Source: Sphingobium ummariense RL-3 (GTDB lineage: Bacteria; Pseudomonadota; Alphaproteobacteria; Sphingomonadales; Sphingomonadaceae). From it: DNA of 64,000 nt. The DNA lies in the NCBI RefSeq assembly GCF_000447205.1, contig NZ_AUWY01000126.1:1-64000 (forward strand). Reading direction: 5' to 3'. The notes below the pieces were generated by a model. That model saw only the letters and a list, made by a program, of their open reading frames with translations. It was not told the DNA's origin and did not search any database. Shown one piece after another: positions 52,002 to 60,702 of this stretch. The first letter of the stretch is position 1. Each line of letters starts with the position of its first letter. Made by a program: the position numbers and the translations under genes.

Positions 52002-53136
52002 TCACGTCACCCAATCTAACGCAATGACCCTGCCAGCTTTGAGGTAGACGACAGAGAAGGTTCGTTCGGAAGGATTGCCACGTAGTACAGCCTGGTCGTG
52101 ACCCGGCGAAAGACCGATCGTCTGCAGCTTGAGATCATACTGATTCGACCAGAACCACGGGGTGGCAGCGTAGACGCCCTCTTGACCACAGATGGTTCTT
52201 GCGACCAGCGACGCCATGTCGTTGGCATTCTGAACGCTCTCGATACGGATCACGTTTCCGTCGGCAAAAGCACAGGCATGGGCGGCGCAGTCACCGATGG
52301 CAAAGACGGCCGCGAGCGAGGTCCGGCATTGCGCATCGACCTGGACGCCGAGTTGCCGCGTTCCATCCGCGCCAGCATCGATCAGCGGGCCGACATTGGG
52401 CGCGATCCCGATCCCGACGATCACGAGGTCCGTGGCCAAGACCATGCCGTCGGTCATGCTGACACCGTTCGCGCGCCCTTCGGATCCGACCAGATGGTTA
52501 ATCCTGGCGTCGGTGCGAAGATCAACCCCGTGAGCGCGGTGCTCCTCCTGATAGAAGGCCGACAGGTCCTCACCGGCCACGCGGGCGAGGACCCGCGGTA
52601 GCGCCTCGATGAGCGTGACATCGCAGCTGAGCTTCGTGAGGACGGCGGCGGCCTCCAGTCCGATATATCCACCGCCGACGATCGCCACCCGACGTGCACC
52701 GCCCTTCAACTCCCCGATGAGTTGATCCACGTCCGCGCGTGTCCTTACGGCATGAACGCCGGCAAGTTCGCTTCCATCGCAGGAAAGTCGCTTTGCATCG
52801 CCTCCCGCAGACCAGATCAACGTTCTGTATGCGATCGTCGAGCCATCGCTCAACGTGATCCGCTTTGCTTGAGCATCGACCTGCACGACCTCCTTGCCAA
52901 GCTGCAAGTCAATGTTGCGCTCTGGCCAGAAGGTCGCCGACCAGATCAACAGCCGTTCGAACGGCTTGTCGCCCGACAGATAGTCCTTCGACAGCGGGGG
53001 GGCGCTCGTAGGGGAGTTCCGGCTCGCGGCCAATCATCAGGATCGACCCTGTAAAACCATGCTGCCGTAGGGCGATCGCGGCTTGGGCACCGCTATGGCC
53101 GCCTCCCACTATGACGACATCTGCAGCCTGCACCAT
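52002..53136 (-). pseudogene. FAD-dependent ferredoxin reductase, frameshifted and truncated
   Basis: Electron-transfer component of a class IIA-type ring-hydroxylating dioxygenase. The N-terminus ([20 protein letters not shown], an FAD GxGxxG site) is in one frame to about 53000. The rest ([20 protein letters not shown] through the NAD site [20 protein letters not shown] and IFAIGDCA-like [11 protein letters not shown]) is in another. The switch falls in a run of seven C; removing one C restores [10 protein letters not shown]. The 3' end reads [10 protein letters not shown] and stops inside the IS3 end, so about 20 C-terminal residues of the family are lost. It should not yield active protein unless the frameshift is a sequencing error, and even then the end is altered. 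Confidence 0.85.
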
Positions 53137-53139
53137 GTG

Positions 53140-53457
53140 TCAGTCCTCCGGCGCAATGCGGACTACGAGGTCCTGCAATTCCGGCGAAAGCGTCAACTGG
53201 CAGGAAAGGCGAGAGTTCGCCTTCCGGAAATCCAAACTCTCTAGAAGGTCGTTTTCATCATCCCCTTGCGGCGATTTAAGCGCCTCAGGCGCCTCTTCCA
53301 CGTAGATGTGGCATGTCGCACAGGAGCAGCAACCACCGCATAAGGCCAGCAGTTCGTCGATCCCGCCGGCGCGGATGGCCTCCATGAGGCTCAGACCTTC
53401 AGGCGCATCGAGAGTGCGCAGCGCGCCGTCGCGGGTTTTGACCGTTATACTGATCAT
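53140..53457 (-). CDS. [2Fe-2S] ferredoxin, putidaredoxin type
   Basis: 105 aa electron carrier. The cluster ligands are in [18 protein letters not shown] (C-x5-C-x2-C spacing as in adrenodoxin/putidaredoxin types) with the fourth Cys in SRLSCQL. ATG 53457 gives [20 protein letters not shown]. It lies 3 bp upstream of the reductase gene. It should feed electrons to the dioxygenase alpha subunit encoded 3.6 kb away in the same cluster. Confidence 0.9.
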   Translation of the reverse strand: MISITVKTRDGALRTLDAPEGLSLMEAIRAGGIDELLALCGGCCSCATCHIYVEEAPEALKSPQGDDENDLLESLDFRKANSRLSCQLTLSPELQDLVVRIAPED

Positions 53458-53535
53458 GAGAAACGTTCGCCAGATGGTGATGGATGGGGTCTGCTTACCC
53501 AGGCAATGGCATCGACCGCTCAAGACGGCGGGCAT

Positions 53536-54426
53536 TCACCCTGCCAGCGGTTCGAGACGGCTCCCAGCGCGCGCTATCTCATGGCCAAACTGATCAGGTC
53601 CATGTGCAGGCCGAAAGGCACGGAGGCGATCATCGATTTCCACCCAGCGGCTCAATATTCCGCCCGCGACATCATCTTCATCGGGTACGATGCCTTCTGT
53701 CAGCAATATCTGCGCGCTTTCGAAGCTGCCAGCCCCCGCGCAGAGGATGGTGCCGTTGGGCGCATCATGCGCGGACAGCGCGACGACCGCTGGTGCCACC
53801 AGCCGCGGATCGAGCTTCGAGAGTTCACGCTCGCTGTAGAGGCCATCGGTCATGCGCGTGGCCGCCGACGGCGAAAGGCAGTTGACGCGGATGCCGTACT
53901 TCTCGCCCTCGATACGCAGGGTCTGCATCAAGCCTACCAGCGCCATCTTGGCAGCTGCATAGTTTGCCTGCCCAAAATTCCCGAACAATCCCGACGAGGA
54001 CGTGGTGAAGACGATGCGGCCGTGGCGTCGCTCGCGCATACCGTCCCACACGGCCTTGGCGCAATGAACCGAACCCATGAGATGGACCTCGATCACGGCG
54101 CGGAAATCGTTCAGCTCCATCTTCGCGAAGCTTCGGTCCCGCAGGATGCCGGCGTTGTTGACGAGAATATCGACGCCACCCCATTGCTGCTCCGCTTCGT
54201 CGACCAGCGCCCGCACCGCTGCGAAGTCGGTAATGTCGGTATCGTCGCCGACGGCAGCACCACCCTGGGAGACGATCTGCTCGGCGACCGCGCTCGCGCC
54301 GCCACCCACATCGTTCACCACGACCCGGGCGCCATGCGCGGCCAGAGCCAGCGCGTGAGCGCGGCCGAGACCGCCACCGGCCCCGGTCACGATCGCCGTC
54401 CTGCCCGCAAGGTCGATCATCGCCAT
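53536..54426 (-). CDS. SDR family oxidoreductase, MFE-2 3-hydroxyacyl-CoA dehydrogenase-like
   Basis: 296 aa from ATG 54426. Rossmann TGAGGGLGRAHALALAAHGA, NNAGILRDRSFAKMELNDFR, catalytic Ser/Tyr/Lys in SSSGLFGNFGQANYAAAKMA. The NAGILRDRSF and GNFGQANY segments are characteristic of the (3R)-hydroxyacyl-CoA dehydrogenase domain of MFE-2-type enzymes, suggesting side-chain or acyl-CoA oxidation. First gene of the operon with ferredoxin and reductase, divergent from the LysR gene. Confidence 0.82.
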   Translation of the reverse strand: MAMIDLAGRTAIVTGAGGGLGRAHALALAAHGARVVVNDVGGGASAVAEQIVSQGGAAVGDDTDITDFAAVRALVDEAEQQWGGVDILVNNAGILRDRSFAKMELNDFRAVIEVHLMGSVHCAKAVWDGMRERRHGRIVFTTSSSGLFGNFGQANYAAAKMALVGLMQTLRIEGEKYGIRVNCLSPSAATRMTDGLYSERELSKLDPRLVAPAVVALSAHDAPNGTILCAGAGSFESAQILLTEGIVPDEDDVAGGILSRWVEIDDRLRAFRPAHGPDQFGHEIARAGSRLEPLAG

Positions 54427-54614
54427 ATTCGGTCCCCGTCCTGGTTCTTGATTGCCTGCCACGGCTTACTGAAGCAGAAGCATTGTCGGAAATCGCTTCG
54501 CGCTATGGCCGCCATAAGTCCAAAAGATGGGCAATTGGCGAGAAGAGCTGGCATCTAGAGCGGAGAATATGCCCGGCGCGCGCGACCTGGGGGAGAGGAT
54601 GAAGGCTGCACCTG

Positions 54615-55541
54615 ATGGCAAATCTCAATCGGTTCGACTTCAATCTCCTCCTTGCGCTCGACACGCTCCTGTCTGAACGCAGCGTGACGCGGGCGGCCGA
54701 CCGTCTCTGCGTCACCCAGCCCGCACTCAGTGGCTCACTGCAGAGGCTGCGTCAGCATTTCGACGACCCGCTGTTGCTGCGGGTCGGACGGGAGATGGAG
54801 CTGACGCCCAAGGCGCGCGCGCTTATCGAGCCGGTCCGGAACGCTCTGCTGCACATCAACGCGGCGCTGGAGACCAAGGCGGTCTTCGAGCCAGCCACGT
54901 CCGAGCGGACGTTCCGCGTGGCGATGTCGGACTATTGCGTGCATGTGTACCTGCCGAAGGTCGTTCGCATCCTCAGCGCCCGTGCGCCCCAGCTCCGGCT
55001 CATGGTCGAGAATGTCTTCGGCCCGAGCTTCTCGCGGCTGGAGGGCGGCGACATCGACATGGTGATCACCCATGGCGACCGCAGCCTGTTCGGTCGTGAG
55101 GGCCGTGACGTGGAACTCCACACCACCGATCTCTTCACCGACACCTTCGTCTGCGTCGTTGCCAAGGACCATCCAATCGGTGAGGTCATGACGAAGGACG
55201 ATTATCTGTCCTATCCCCATGCCCTCGCTTATTTCGGGGCCAACGTGCGGACGGTCGAGGAAGCGGAGATCGAAAGGCGAGGCATTGTCATCAAGGAGCT
55301 TTTGCACGTCCCCTCCTTTGCGGGGCTGCTTCAGATGCTCCCTGGCACAGAGCTTATCGCGACGGTGCAGAGCAAGCTCGCCCAGCAGCTGGCGGATGAC
55401 CAGAAGGTCAGGGTCATGCGGCCGCCCATCAATCTGGGCAATCTTCAGGAGACACTGATCTGGCACGTCCGCAGCGACGACGATCCAGGTCATATCTGGC
55501 TGCGGGACGTCATGAAGGAGGCCGCCGCGGAACTGGGCTGA
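54615..55541 (+). CDS. LysR-type regulator of the NodD/PcpR-like group
   Basis: 308 aa. HTH in DFNLLLALDTLLSERSVTRA, then ADRLCVTQPALSGSLQRLRQ, followed by a substrate-binding domain (RTFRVAMSDYCVHVYLPKVV). The LNRFDFNLLLALD start is typical of NodD/NahR/PcpR-type aromatic sensors. It is divergent from the SDR-ferredoxin-reductase operon and convergent with the dioxygenase genes, so it likely controls the cluster in response to an aromatic ligand. Confidence 0.88.
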   Translation: MANLNRFDFNLLLALDTLLSERSVTRAADRLCVTQPALSGSLQRLRQHFDDPLLLRVGREMELTPKARALIEPVRNALLHINAALETKAVFEPATSERTFRVAMSDYCVHVYLPKVVRILSARAPQLRLMVENVFGPSFSRLEGGDIDMVITHGDRSLFGREGRDVELHTTDLFTDTFVCVVAKDHPIGEVMTKDDYLSYPHALAYFGANVRTVEEAEIERRGIVIKELLHVPSFAGLLQMLPGTELIATVQSKLAQQLADDQKVRVMRPPINLGNLQETLIWHVRSDDDPGHIWLRDVMKEAAAELG

Positions 55542-55579
55542 ACGTTCGTGCGGCGGCCTCACCGCTGGGATGGGATCAG

Positions 55580-56089
55580 CTAAAGAAATACCGCCAGGTT
55601 CGGCGTCTGCAGGATCGTCTCGGCGAGGATCACGGTGCGACGTACCAGGCGGCATTCACCATCGTCGATGACGCGAATAAGGTCGATCCGCCGTGCGGGG
55701 ATCCACTCATAGGCCCGGTCGATGGCGCGCTGGCGATAGAGGGAGAGAGCGCTATGCACCCGGAAGACACCGTCTCCTTCATCTGCCTCGACAAAGATTG
55801 ATCCGACTGTCCGCACCGTTCGTGAGGCAGGGTCTTCGGCCCAGTTCTCGGCCGTTCCCATGCGCTCCAGGCGCTTGCGGATCATCGCCATATCTTCATG
55901 CATGCGGAAAGCACCGCGTGGGAACTCATCCTCGCGCTTGCGGGCGCTGATCCGCAGAGGGATCTCGTATAGGATGGCCTCGTCCAGCAGGCCAACCCAT
56001 TCCTCGAGACGGCCATTGTCCAGAAGCATTGCCTCGCGGCCGAGGAACTGGCGGATGGCAAACTCGACATCGGCATTTATATTGCTCAT
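55580..56089 (-). CDS. Ring-hydroxylating dioxygenase beta subunit
   Basis: 169 aa small subunit of the Rieske dioxygenase alpha3beta3 complex, SnoaL/NTF2 fold, structural. MSNINADVEFAIRQFLGREA start, then LDEAILYEIPLRISARKRED and the conserved C-terminal VRRTVILAETILQTPNLAVF. ATG 56089 overlaps the alpha stop (ATGA), so stoichiometric translation is coupled. A much longer open frame upstream is out of phase with the alpha gene and rejected. Confidence 0.9.
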   Translation of the reverse strand: MSNINADVEFAIRQFLGREAMLLDNGRLEEWVGLLDEAILYEIPLRISARKREDEFPRGAFRMHEDMAMIRKRLERMGTAENWAEDPASRTVRTVGSIFVEADEGDGVFRVHSALSLYRQRAIDRAYEWIPARRIDLIRVIDDGECRLVRRTVILAETILQTPNLAVFL

Positions 56090-57453
56090 TCGCCCGTCTC
56101 CTCCATCTGGCGGAGCCAATGTCTGTAGAAGGCGCGCTGGCTGGGTTCGCCAGGTCCTGGACGCCAGGCTTCGCCCGGCCCTTCCCAGGACGTGTCGAGG
56201 ACCTGCTGCCCCATGCCCTCCATGCCCATCTGCATGTTGAAGGACGCCTTCTCCTTGCGCGCCCAAACGCTGCGCGCTGCTTCGGGTGCGCCTTCCCACA
56301 CCACCGTGTCGTCCTGCTCGAAGATACCGGCGGAACTGAAGCCGAACTGGCCGGCGGCATAGCTGTCGGCCGCCTGTTGCTCGTCCATGAAGTTCCACTT
56401 GAGCTGCCAGGACCACAGTTCCATTTCGCCCGGCCCGGAAGGCTGCCACTGACGCCAGGACGTGTAGACCGCCGGAGGCTTGCCGGGTGAAGGCGGACCG
56501 AAGAAGCGCAGGAAGGACAGATTGGGGAAGATGGTGCCAACGATCGGCGGATTCTTCTTCACGACATCCTGCAGCAGCGGGTCGATGCGGTTCAGGTCGA
56601 AGTGCCGCTGTATGTCGGGCGGGTAGTACCAGACATGGCCATCGGGCCCGAACATGCTGTCGAAGTCATGCCCGAGGAAGCTGTGCCCTCCTGGTATGAC
56701 ATAGTGCGTCGAGTAGTTGTTGAGCACGTCGAAGCCCTGTGCGAGCTGGATCGTCTGGACCGAGCCGTGCGCCACGCCCACATGATAGCCATCGCCGCCG
56801 AAATTCTCCGAGCCTGTCTTCCAGTCGCCTCGGACCTTGTAGCGGTCGGGTGGCCCCATCGGGCTCATTCCGCCGGGATGCAGGTCCATCAGGCCCCGCA
56901 TGAACCAGGCCGCGCCGCCCAGATAGTCCATGAGCGTGGGCGCATCAGCATCGAGCGAGGCGAAGATCATGCCAAGGAAGCTCTCGACATGCGGGGCCTT
57001 GAAGAGATTCCAATCGCGGGTATCAAGGCCTCTATAGGCCTTGCTCTTGTCCGGCGCGCCGATCCACTCACCGTTGTTCTTGAAGACCCAGCCGTGATAA
57101 GGGCAGCGGAAGTGGCTCTGGTTGCCGACGTCGGTCTGGCAGAGTTTGGTTCCGCGATGACGGCAGAAGTTGGCGAGCACATGGATCTCGCCCTTGCCGT
57201 CCCGGGTCACAATCACGCTATCACGCCCGATCCGGCGCTGCATGAAGTCGCCCTTCTCGGGTATCTCTGACTCGAAGCCGAGGAAAACCCAGCTCTTCGC
57301 GAAGATGCGCTCCATCTCGGCATCGAAGATGTCGGCGTTCGCAAAGATGTTGACCGGCACGAGACCCTTTTCGAGCTCGCTCCTTGTGCGCGCCAGAATA
57401 TCGTCCAGTCTTCCGCCGGTGCCGGGACGCGTGTGCGCGGTGTCCGTGATCAC
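56086..57453 (-). CDS. Ring-hydroxylating dioxygenase alpha subunit
   Basis: 455 aa catalytic subunit inserting O2 into an aromatic ring to give a cis-dihydrodiol. Rieske cluster ligands C97-R-H99 and C117-P-Y-H120 with 17 residues between, then the mononuclear iron site ENFGGDGYHVGVAH (D221 bridge, H224, H229). Length and layout fit the biphenyl/phenylpropionate/PAH group. Substrate cannot be read from sequence. Followed directly by the beta gene. Confidence 0.93.
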   Translation of the reverse strand: MITDTAHTRPGTGGRLDDILARTRSELEKGLVPVNIFANADIFDAEMERIFAKSWVFLGFESEIPEKGDFMQRRIGRDSVIVTRDGKGEIHVLANFCRHRGTKLCQTDVGNQSHFRCPYHGWVFKNNGEWIGAPDKSKAYRGLDTRDWNLFKAPHVESFLGMIFASLDADAPTLMDYLGGAAWFMRGLMDLHPGGMSPMGPPDRYKVRGDWKTGSENFGGDGYHVGVAHGSVQTIQLAQGFDVLNNYSTHYVIPGGHSFLGHDFDSMFGPDGHVWYYPPDIQRHFDLNRIDPLLQDVVKKNPPIVGTIFPNLSFLRFFGPPSPGKPPAVYTSWRQWQPSGPGEMELWSWQLKWNFMDEQQAADSYAAGQFGFSSAGIFEQDDTVVWEGAPEAARSVWARKEKASFNMQMGMEGMGQQVLDTSWEGPGEAWRPGPGEPSQRAFYRHWLRQMEETGE

Positions 57454-57468
57454 AGATTGCGTCCTTTC

Positions 57469-58278
57469 TCAGCGTGCAGAGATGATGGGACGATTGGCAA
57501 GGCCCTGATCGGCCATGATGATCTCGCCAGTAAGAATCCGCTGCTTCGGATCAGCCAGAAGCGCGTAGGCCGGTCCATATTCCGCGCCGGTCGGAAGATG
57601 GTCGAGCAGCGTGACCTTGCGGATCATCGCCATGAAGCTGTCCTTGGGAATATCGTTCTGGCTCTCGCCCTCCAAACCGAGCGCCCCCGGGCCGCGCAGG
57701 TCTGAATCGGCGATACCGCAGGGCGAGACGGCATTCACACGAACGGCAGGTGCGAACTCGAAAGCGAGCTGGCGAACGACACCGAGTACCGAATGCTTGG
57801 AGGCCGTGTAGAGAAGCCCTCCACCATCCGCGCAGTAGGACGCGTTGGACGATGCCGTCAGCGTGATCGAGCCATTGCGCTTCGCGAGCTCCTCGCGGAA
57901 CACGACGGCCGAAAGGATGTAGCCCAGCACATTGATCCGCATGACCTCGTCAAAGGCTGCCGGGATCTTCTCCAACGGCAGTTCCGAGATCGGCCGGTTG
58001 CCATCGAATATGCCCTGGGCCCCGACAAGGCAGTCGACACCGCCGAACTTTGCCACCGTCGCATCGCGGAAGGCCTTGAGCGCATCGATGTCGCGCACGT
58101 CGCCCTGCATGACCAGGGTGTCTTCGCCAAAGGCCCGCTGAAGCGCGACGACCTTGTCGGCCGAGATATCGAGCAGCGCGAGCTTCGCTCCGAGGGTTCG
58201 AAAATATCGCGCCAGTCCCAGCCCGAGGCCCGAACCGCTGCCGGTAAGCGCAACGATGGCGCCTGTGAGATCAGTCAT
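57469..58278 (-). CDS. cis-Dihydrodiol dehydrogenase-like SDR
   Basis: 269 aa. TGSGSGLGLGLARYFRTLGA NAD site, active site S..Y..K in ASSNASYCADGGGLLYTASK. The pattern VSPCGIADSDLRGPGALGLE matches BphB/HcaB-type dehydrogenases, which rearomatise the dioxygenase product to a catechol. It lies 15 bp upstream of the alpha-subunit gene, in keeping with this step. Confidence 0.88.
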   Translation of the reverse strand: MTDLTGAIVALTGSGSGLGLGLARYFRTLGAKLALLDISADKVVALQRAFGEDTLVMQGDVRDIDALKAFRDATVAKFGGVDCLVGAQGIFDGNRPISELPLEKIPAAFDEVMRINVLGYILSAVVFREELAKRNGSITLTASSNASYCADGGGLLYTASKHSVLGVVRQLAFEFAPAVRVNAVSPCGIADSDLRGPGALGLEGESQNDIPKDSFMAMIRKVTLLDHLPTGAEYGPAYALLADPKQRILTGEIIMADQGLANRPIISAR

Positions 58279-58321
58279 GTCTTTCCTACTCCCATTCTAT
58301 TTTCACGCCTCTCTCGCGCGA

Positions 58322-59476
58322 TCAGGTCATTTCGGCAAACCGGTCCTGGACCCAGTCCACGATAAAGCTGCGAACGGGCTCCATATTGTCGGCGCTGCAA
58401 TGCTCCACCCCACCTTCACGGGCCGTGAAGATCTTCAGGTCGGCGCGCGGGCTGCGAACGGCCTGTTCGTGTGAGCGATAGGCATATTCGACCGGGATCT
58501 GCCGATCATTTTCGCCATGCACGACCAGGAACGGCACAGTGATATGTTCTACGGCGCCAGTCAGCGTAATCCGCTCCGACAAGGCCATGAAGTCTTCCAG
58601 CCGATCCTGTCCCCAAACCCACATGACGTGCGCCCAATAGTGGGGGACCGGATTCTCGCCTTCATTACGGCGGCGGCGCTGCTGCACCTCGCCCCATTCG
58701 TGATTGGCGCCCCATGCGACGCATAGCTTGAAGCGCTTTTCGAAAGCGGCGGCACGGGGCGCATAATAGCCGCCAAGCGACCAGCCCATCATCCCGATCC
58801 TGTCGGTATCGACATCGTCCCGCGCCTGTAGCCAATCGACCGCCTTGCCTGCCCAGATTTCGGTCTCGACAATGGCCGGCAGCTTGTTGCGCCGGAGCGC
58901 TCCACCTACGCCGGGCTGGTCGACGATCAGGCAGGAAATGCCGCGAGCGCGCAATGCCGCGGGCAGGCCTACGAGGAAAACCATCTCCTTCACGCTGTCC
59001 AGCCCGTTGCAGAAAATCATGCATGGCGGTCTCGGATTGTTCGGCGTGGCGGCCGAGCAGAACAGCGCGGGATAGTGGCTGTCGGCATAGGGGATGTCGA
59101 CTGTCTCGCAGGGATCACCGCTCGCTTCGATATAGCGGGCGAAGGCCGAAAGCATGTCGGCATAGGCCTGCTGGCGGGGCGGATAGTCGCTCGCCTGCAT
59201 CCGCTCGGCCGTGATCAGATAGGCGCAGGCGCGACGATATTTGGCCGCTGCACTTGCTTTGTGCCCCGCGCCATGGTCGGCATCGGCCATCTCCCGCACC
59301 CGTGCCGCCATGGCGAGCCACGTGTCGAAAAAGGCATCGACGCCACTGTCCCCGGCTTCCGCGGCGCGGGCTGTCCCACGGTTGGCTACATCGATCTCAC
59401 CGATCGATCCCCCCATTTCGAGCGCCAGGTTGATGGACAGGTTCCAGACATAATTGGTGGGAAAGGGCTCAAACAT
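58322..59476 (-). CDS. Alpha/beta hydrolase, C-C hydrolase-like (DHPON hydrolase group)
   Basis: 384 aa from ATG 59476. Helical N-terminal cap of about 140 residues, then the hydrolase core with oxyanion region CMIFCNGLDSVKEMVFLVGL, nucleophile Ser in MMGWSLGGYYAPRAA, Asp in FLVVHGENDRQIP and His in GGVEHCSAD. This cap plus core layout resembles 2,6-dihydroxypseudooxynicotine hydrolase (a C-C bond hydrolase) and not the 280-aa BphD type. It probably cleaves the meta-ring-fission product. Starts within the end of the extradiol gene (8-bp overlap). Confidence 0.8.
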   Translation of the reverse strand: MFEPFPTNYVWNLSINLALEMGGSIGEIDVANRGTARAAEAGDSGVDAFFDTWLAMAARVREMADADHGAGHKASAAAKYRRACAYLITAERMQASDYPPRQQAYADMLSAFARYIEASGDPCETVDIPYADSHYPALFCSAATPNNPRPPCMIFCNGLDSVKEMVFLVGLPAALRARGISCLIVDQPGVGGALRRNKLPAIVETEIWAGKAVDWLQARDDVDTDRIGMMGWSLGGYYAPRAAAFEKRFKLCVAWGANHEWGEVQQRRRRNEGENPVPHYWAHVMWVWGQDRLEDFMALSERITLTGAVEHITVPFLVVHGENDRQIPVEYAYRSHEQAVRSPRADLKIFTAREGGVEHCSADNMEPVRSFIVDWVQDRFAEMT

Positions 59477-60452
59477 CGCCAAGCCCCGCGGCAATCTGCG
59501 CCTCTGTCAAATATTTGAAGCTCCACTCCGGCTCCCTTTCGAGAAAAGGCGGGACGTTGTGGGTGAAGTGGCTGTAGCCGAAAAGCGGCACGTCGAACTC
59601 CCGGGGCACCCAGTTGTCGTCAACATAATCTGCGTCGGTGCCATATTCCACCTCCCCGCCGGCGGGGCAGGGAAGGTAGTAGAAGAGCGCGGAATCGATG
59701 CGATGCCGGCCGAGCCCGATGTCGGAAGGCTGCCAGCCGCAACGGACCATGTAGTTGGCGCCGATCATGAGCTCGTCGATATCCTCCACGCCAAAATTGA
59801 CATGATCGAAGCGCAACTGGCCGTCGCATCCCGGGAAATGCGCATTGGCATTGAGGAACAGCAGGTTGTGGTGATTGTTGCTGCCGCTCGCCCGCAGATA
59901 TTGGCCGAAACCCGTTTGGATATCGCTCAGCCTGAAGCCGAGACGCGCGCGCATGAAGCGGGCCGCCTCGACATAGTCGGGCAAGCGGAAGACGACATGG
60001 TTGATGACCTTGGGGCGGGCACGCCGGCGCCACTTCCTGTGCGTGTTGAGACGACGGACCACGCCTGGGGCGTTAACCGGGTCAGGTGCGTTGGCGAACT
60101 GCCGGGGCGTCCATGTGACGAAGGAGAAGGGAACGCCGAAGAGTTGCGTCCTGAAGCCGCCGTCGATGTCCTCAAGGGAGTGGTCTCGTCCAAGCTCGTC
60201 CGCGAGTAACCCGAGGGAACCCTCGTCCTCGACGCCCCACGACACCTCGTGCACGCCATCCCCCACGATCTGCGAGGACGGCAGCGCAGGATCGCACTCG
60301 CCCAGCACCTCAACCTCGGAACCGTTGGCAAGGGTAAAGTGGCCGGGCCTTGCTTCTCCGGACGGACCCAGCCCGAAATCGGCGAAGAAGCGCCGCGCAA
60401 CATCCGTGTCCGACACACGATAGCGCAGACGCCTGATGCCGATGATTGCCAT
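59469..60452 (-). CDS. Type I extradiol (VOC) ring-cleavage dioxygenase
   Basis: 327 aa from ATG 60452 (AGGAGGG 7 bp upstream). Two-domain vicinal-oxygen-chelate enzyme. The C-terminal catalytic domain keeps the metal facial triad H152 (INHVVF), H217 (FDHVNF) and E269 (VEYGTD), plus HNLLFL and HFTHNV segments seen in related enzymes. It would cleave the catechol made by the dehydrogenase, next to a hydroxyl (meta cleavage). First gene of the degradative operon, with a 250-bp divergent promoter region behind it. Confidence 0.9.
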   Translation of the reverse strand: MAIIGIRRLRYRVSDTDVARRFFADFGLGPSGEARPGHFTLANGSEVEVLGECDPALPSSQIVGDGVHEVSWGVEDEGSLGLLADELGRDHSLEDIDGGFRTQLFGVPFSFVTWTPRQFANAPDPVNAPGVVRRLNTHRKWRRRARPKVINHVVFRLPDYVEAARFMRARLGFRLSDIQTGFGQYLRASGSNNHHNLLFLNANAHFPGCDGQLRFDHVNFGVEDIDELMIGANYMVRCGWQPSDIGLGRHRIDSALFYYLPCPAGGEVEYGTDADYVDDNWVPREFDVPLFGYSHFTHNVPPFLEREPEWSFKYLTEAQIAAGLGDV

Positions 60453-60702
60453 TCCGATCCCTCCTGAGCTTCCGAGGTACGGATTATACGGCCCGTCCCG
60501 AAGCTCTACCGTGTTGAGCTCCGGAACTATCCCGACCTGCCGAGGCGCGAAAATCGTTTGTCGGTATGCGTGGCATAATCGCTGCCTATCCGCCCTGCCT
60601 GCCAATCAGGCGCGCTTATCCGTTTCATCGGGCAAAGTGATTTCCCGAGCCATCCGTCATCTGGAAGTCTGCACATCAAACAACCAGAGGAAAGGATGAT
60701 GG
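60453..60702. promoter_or_regulatory. Divergent promoter region of the catabolic operons
   Basis: 250 bp without a gene between the extradiol operon (minus) and the BKACE operon (plus). It contains a short inverted repeat GCCTG-CCAAT-CAGGC (60597-60611), a candidate site for the LysR regulator, but no clear T-N11-A box was recognised. Confidence 0.35.

Larger units (their letters stand above)
50743..52009 (+). mobile_element. IS3-family insertion sequence
   Basis: Ends TGACGTGACCCCCTGATTTT (50743) and the complement of ..CCAAGGGGTCACGTCA (52009) are imperfect inverted repeats, matching at 23 of about 26 bp with one gap. It has the two-ORF layout orfA/orfB. The flanking bases (..TTCC and CCCA..) show no target duplication, so this copy may mark a recombination junction. 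Confidence 0.9.

Noticed and set aside
55580..56449. 289-aa version of the dioxygenase beta subunit
   Set aside because: The extension overlaps the alpha-subunit gene in another frame; the ATGA overlap at 56086-56089 marks the real start.
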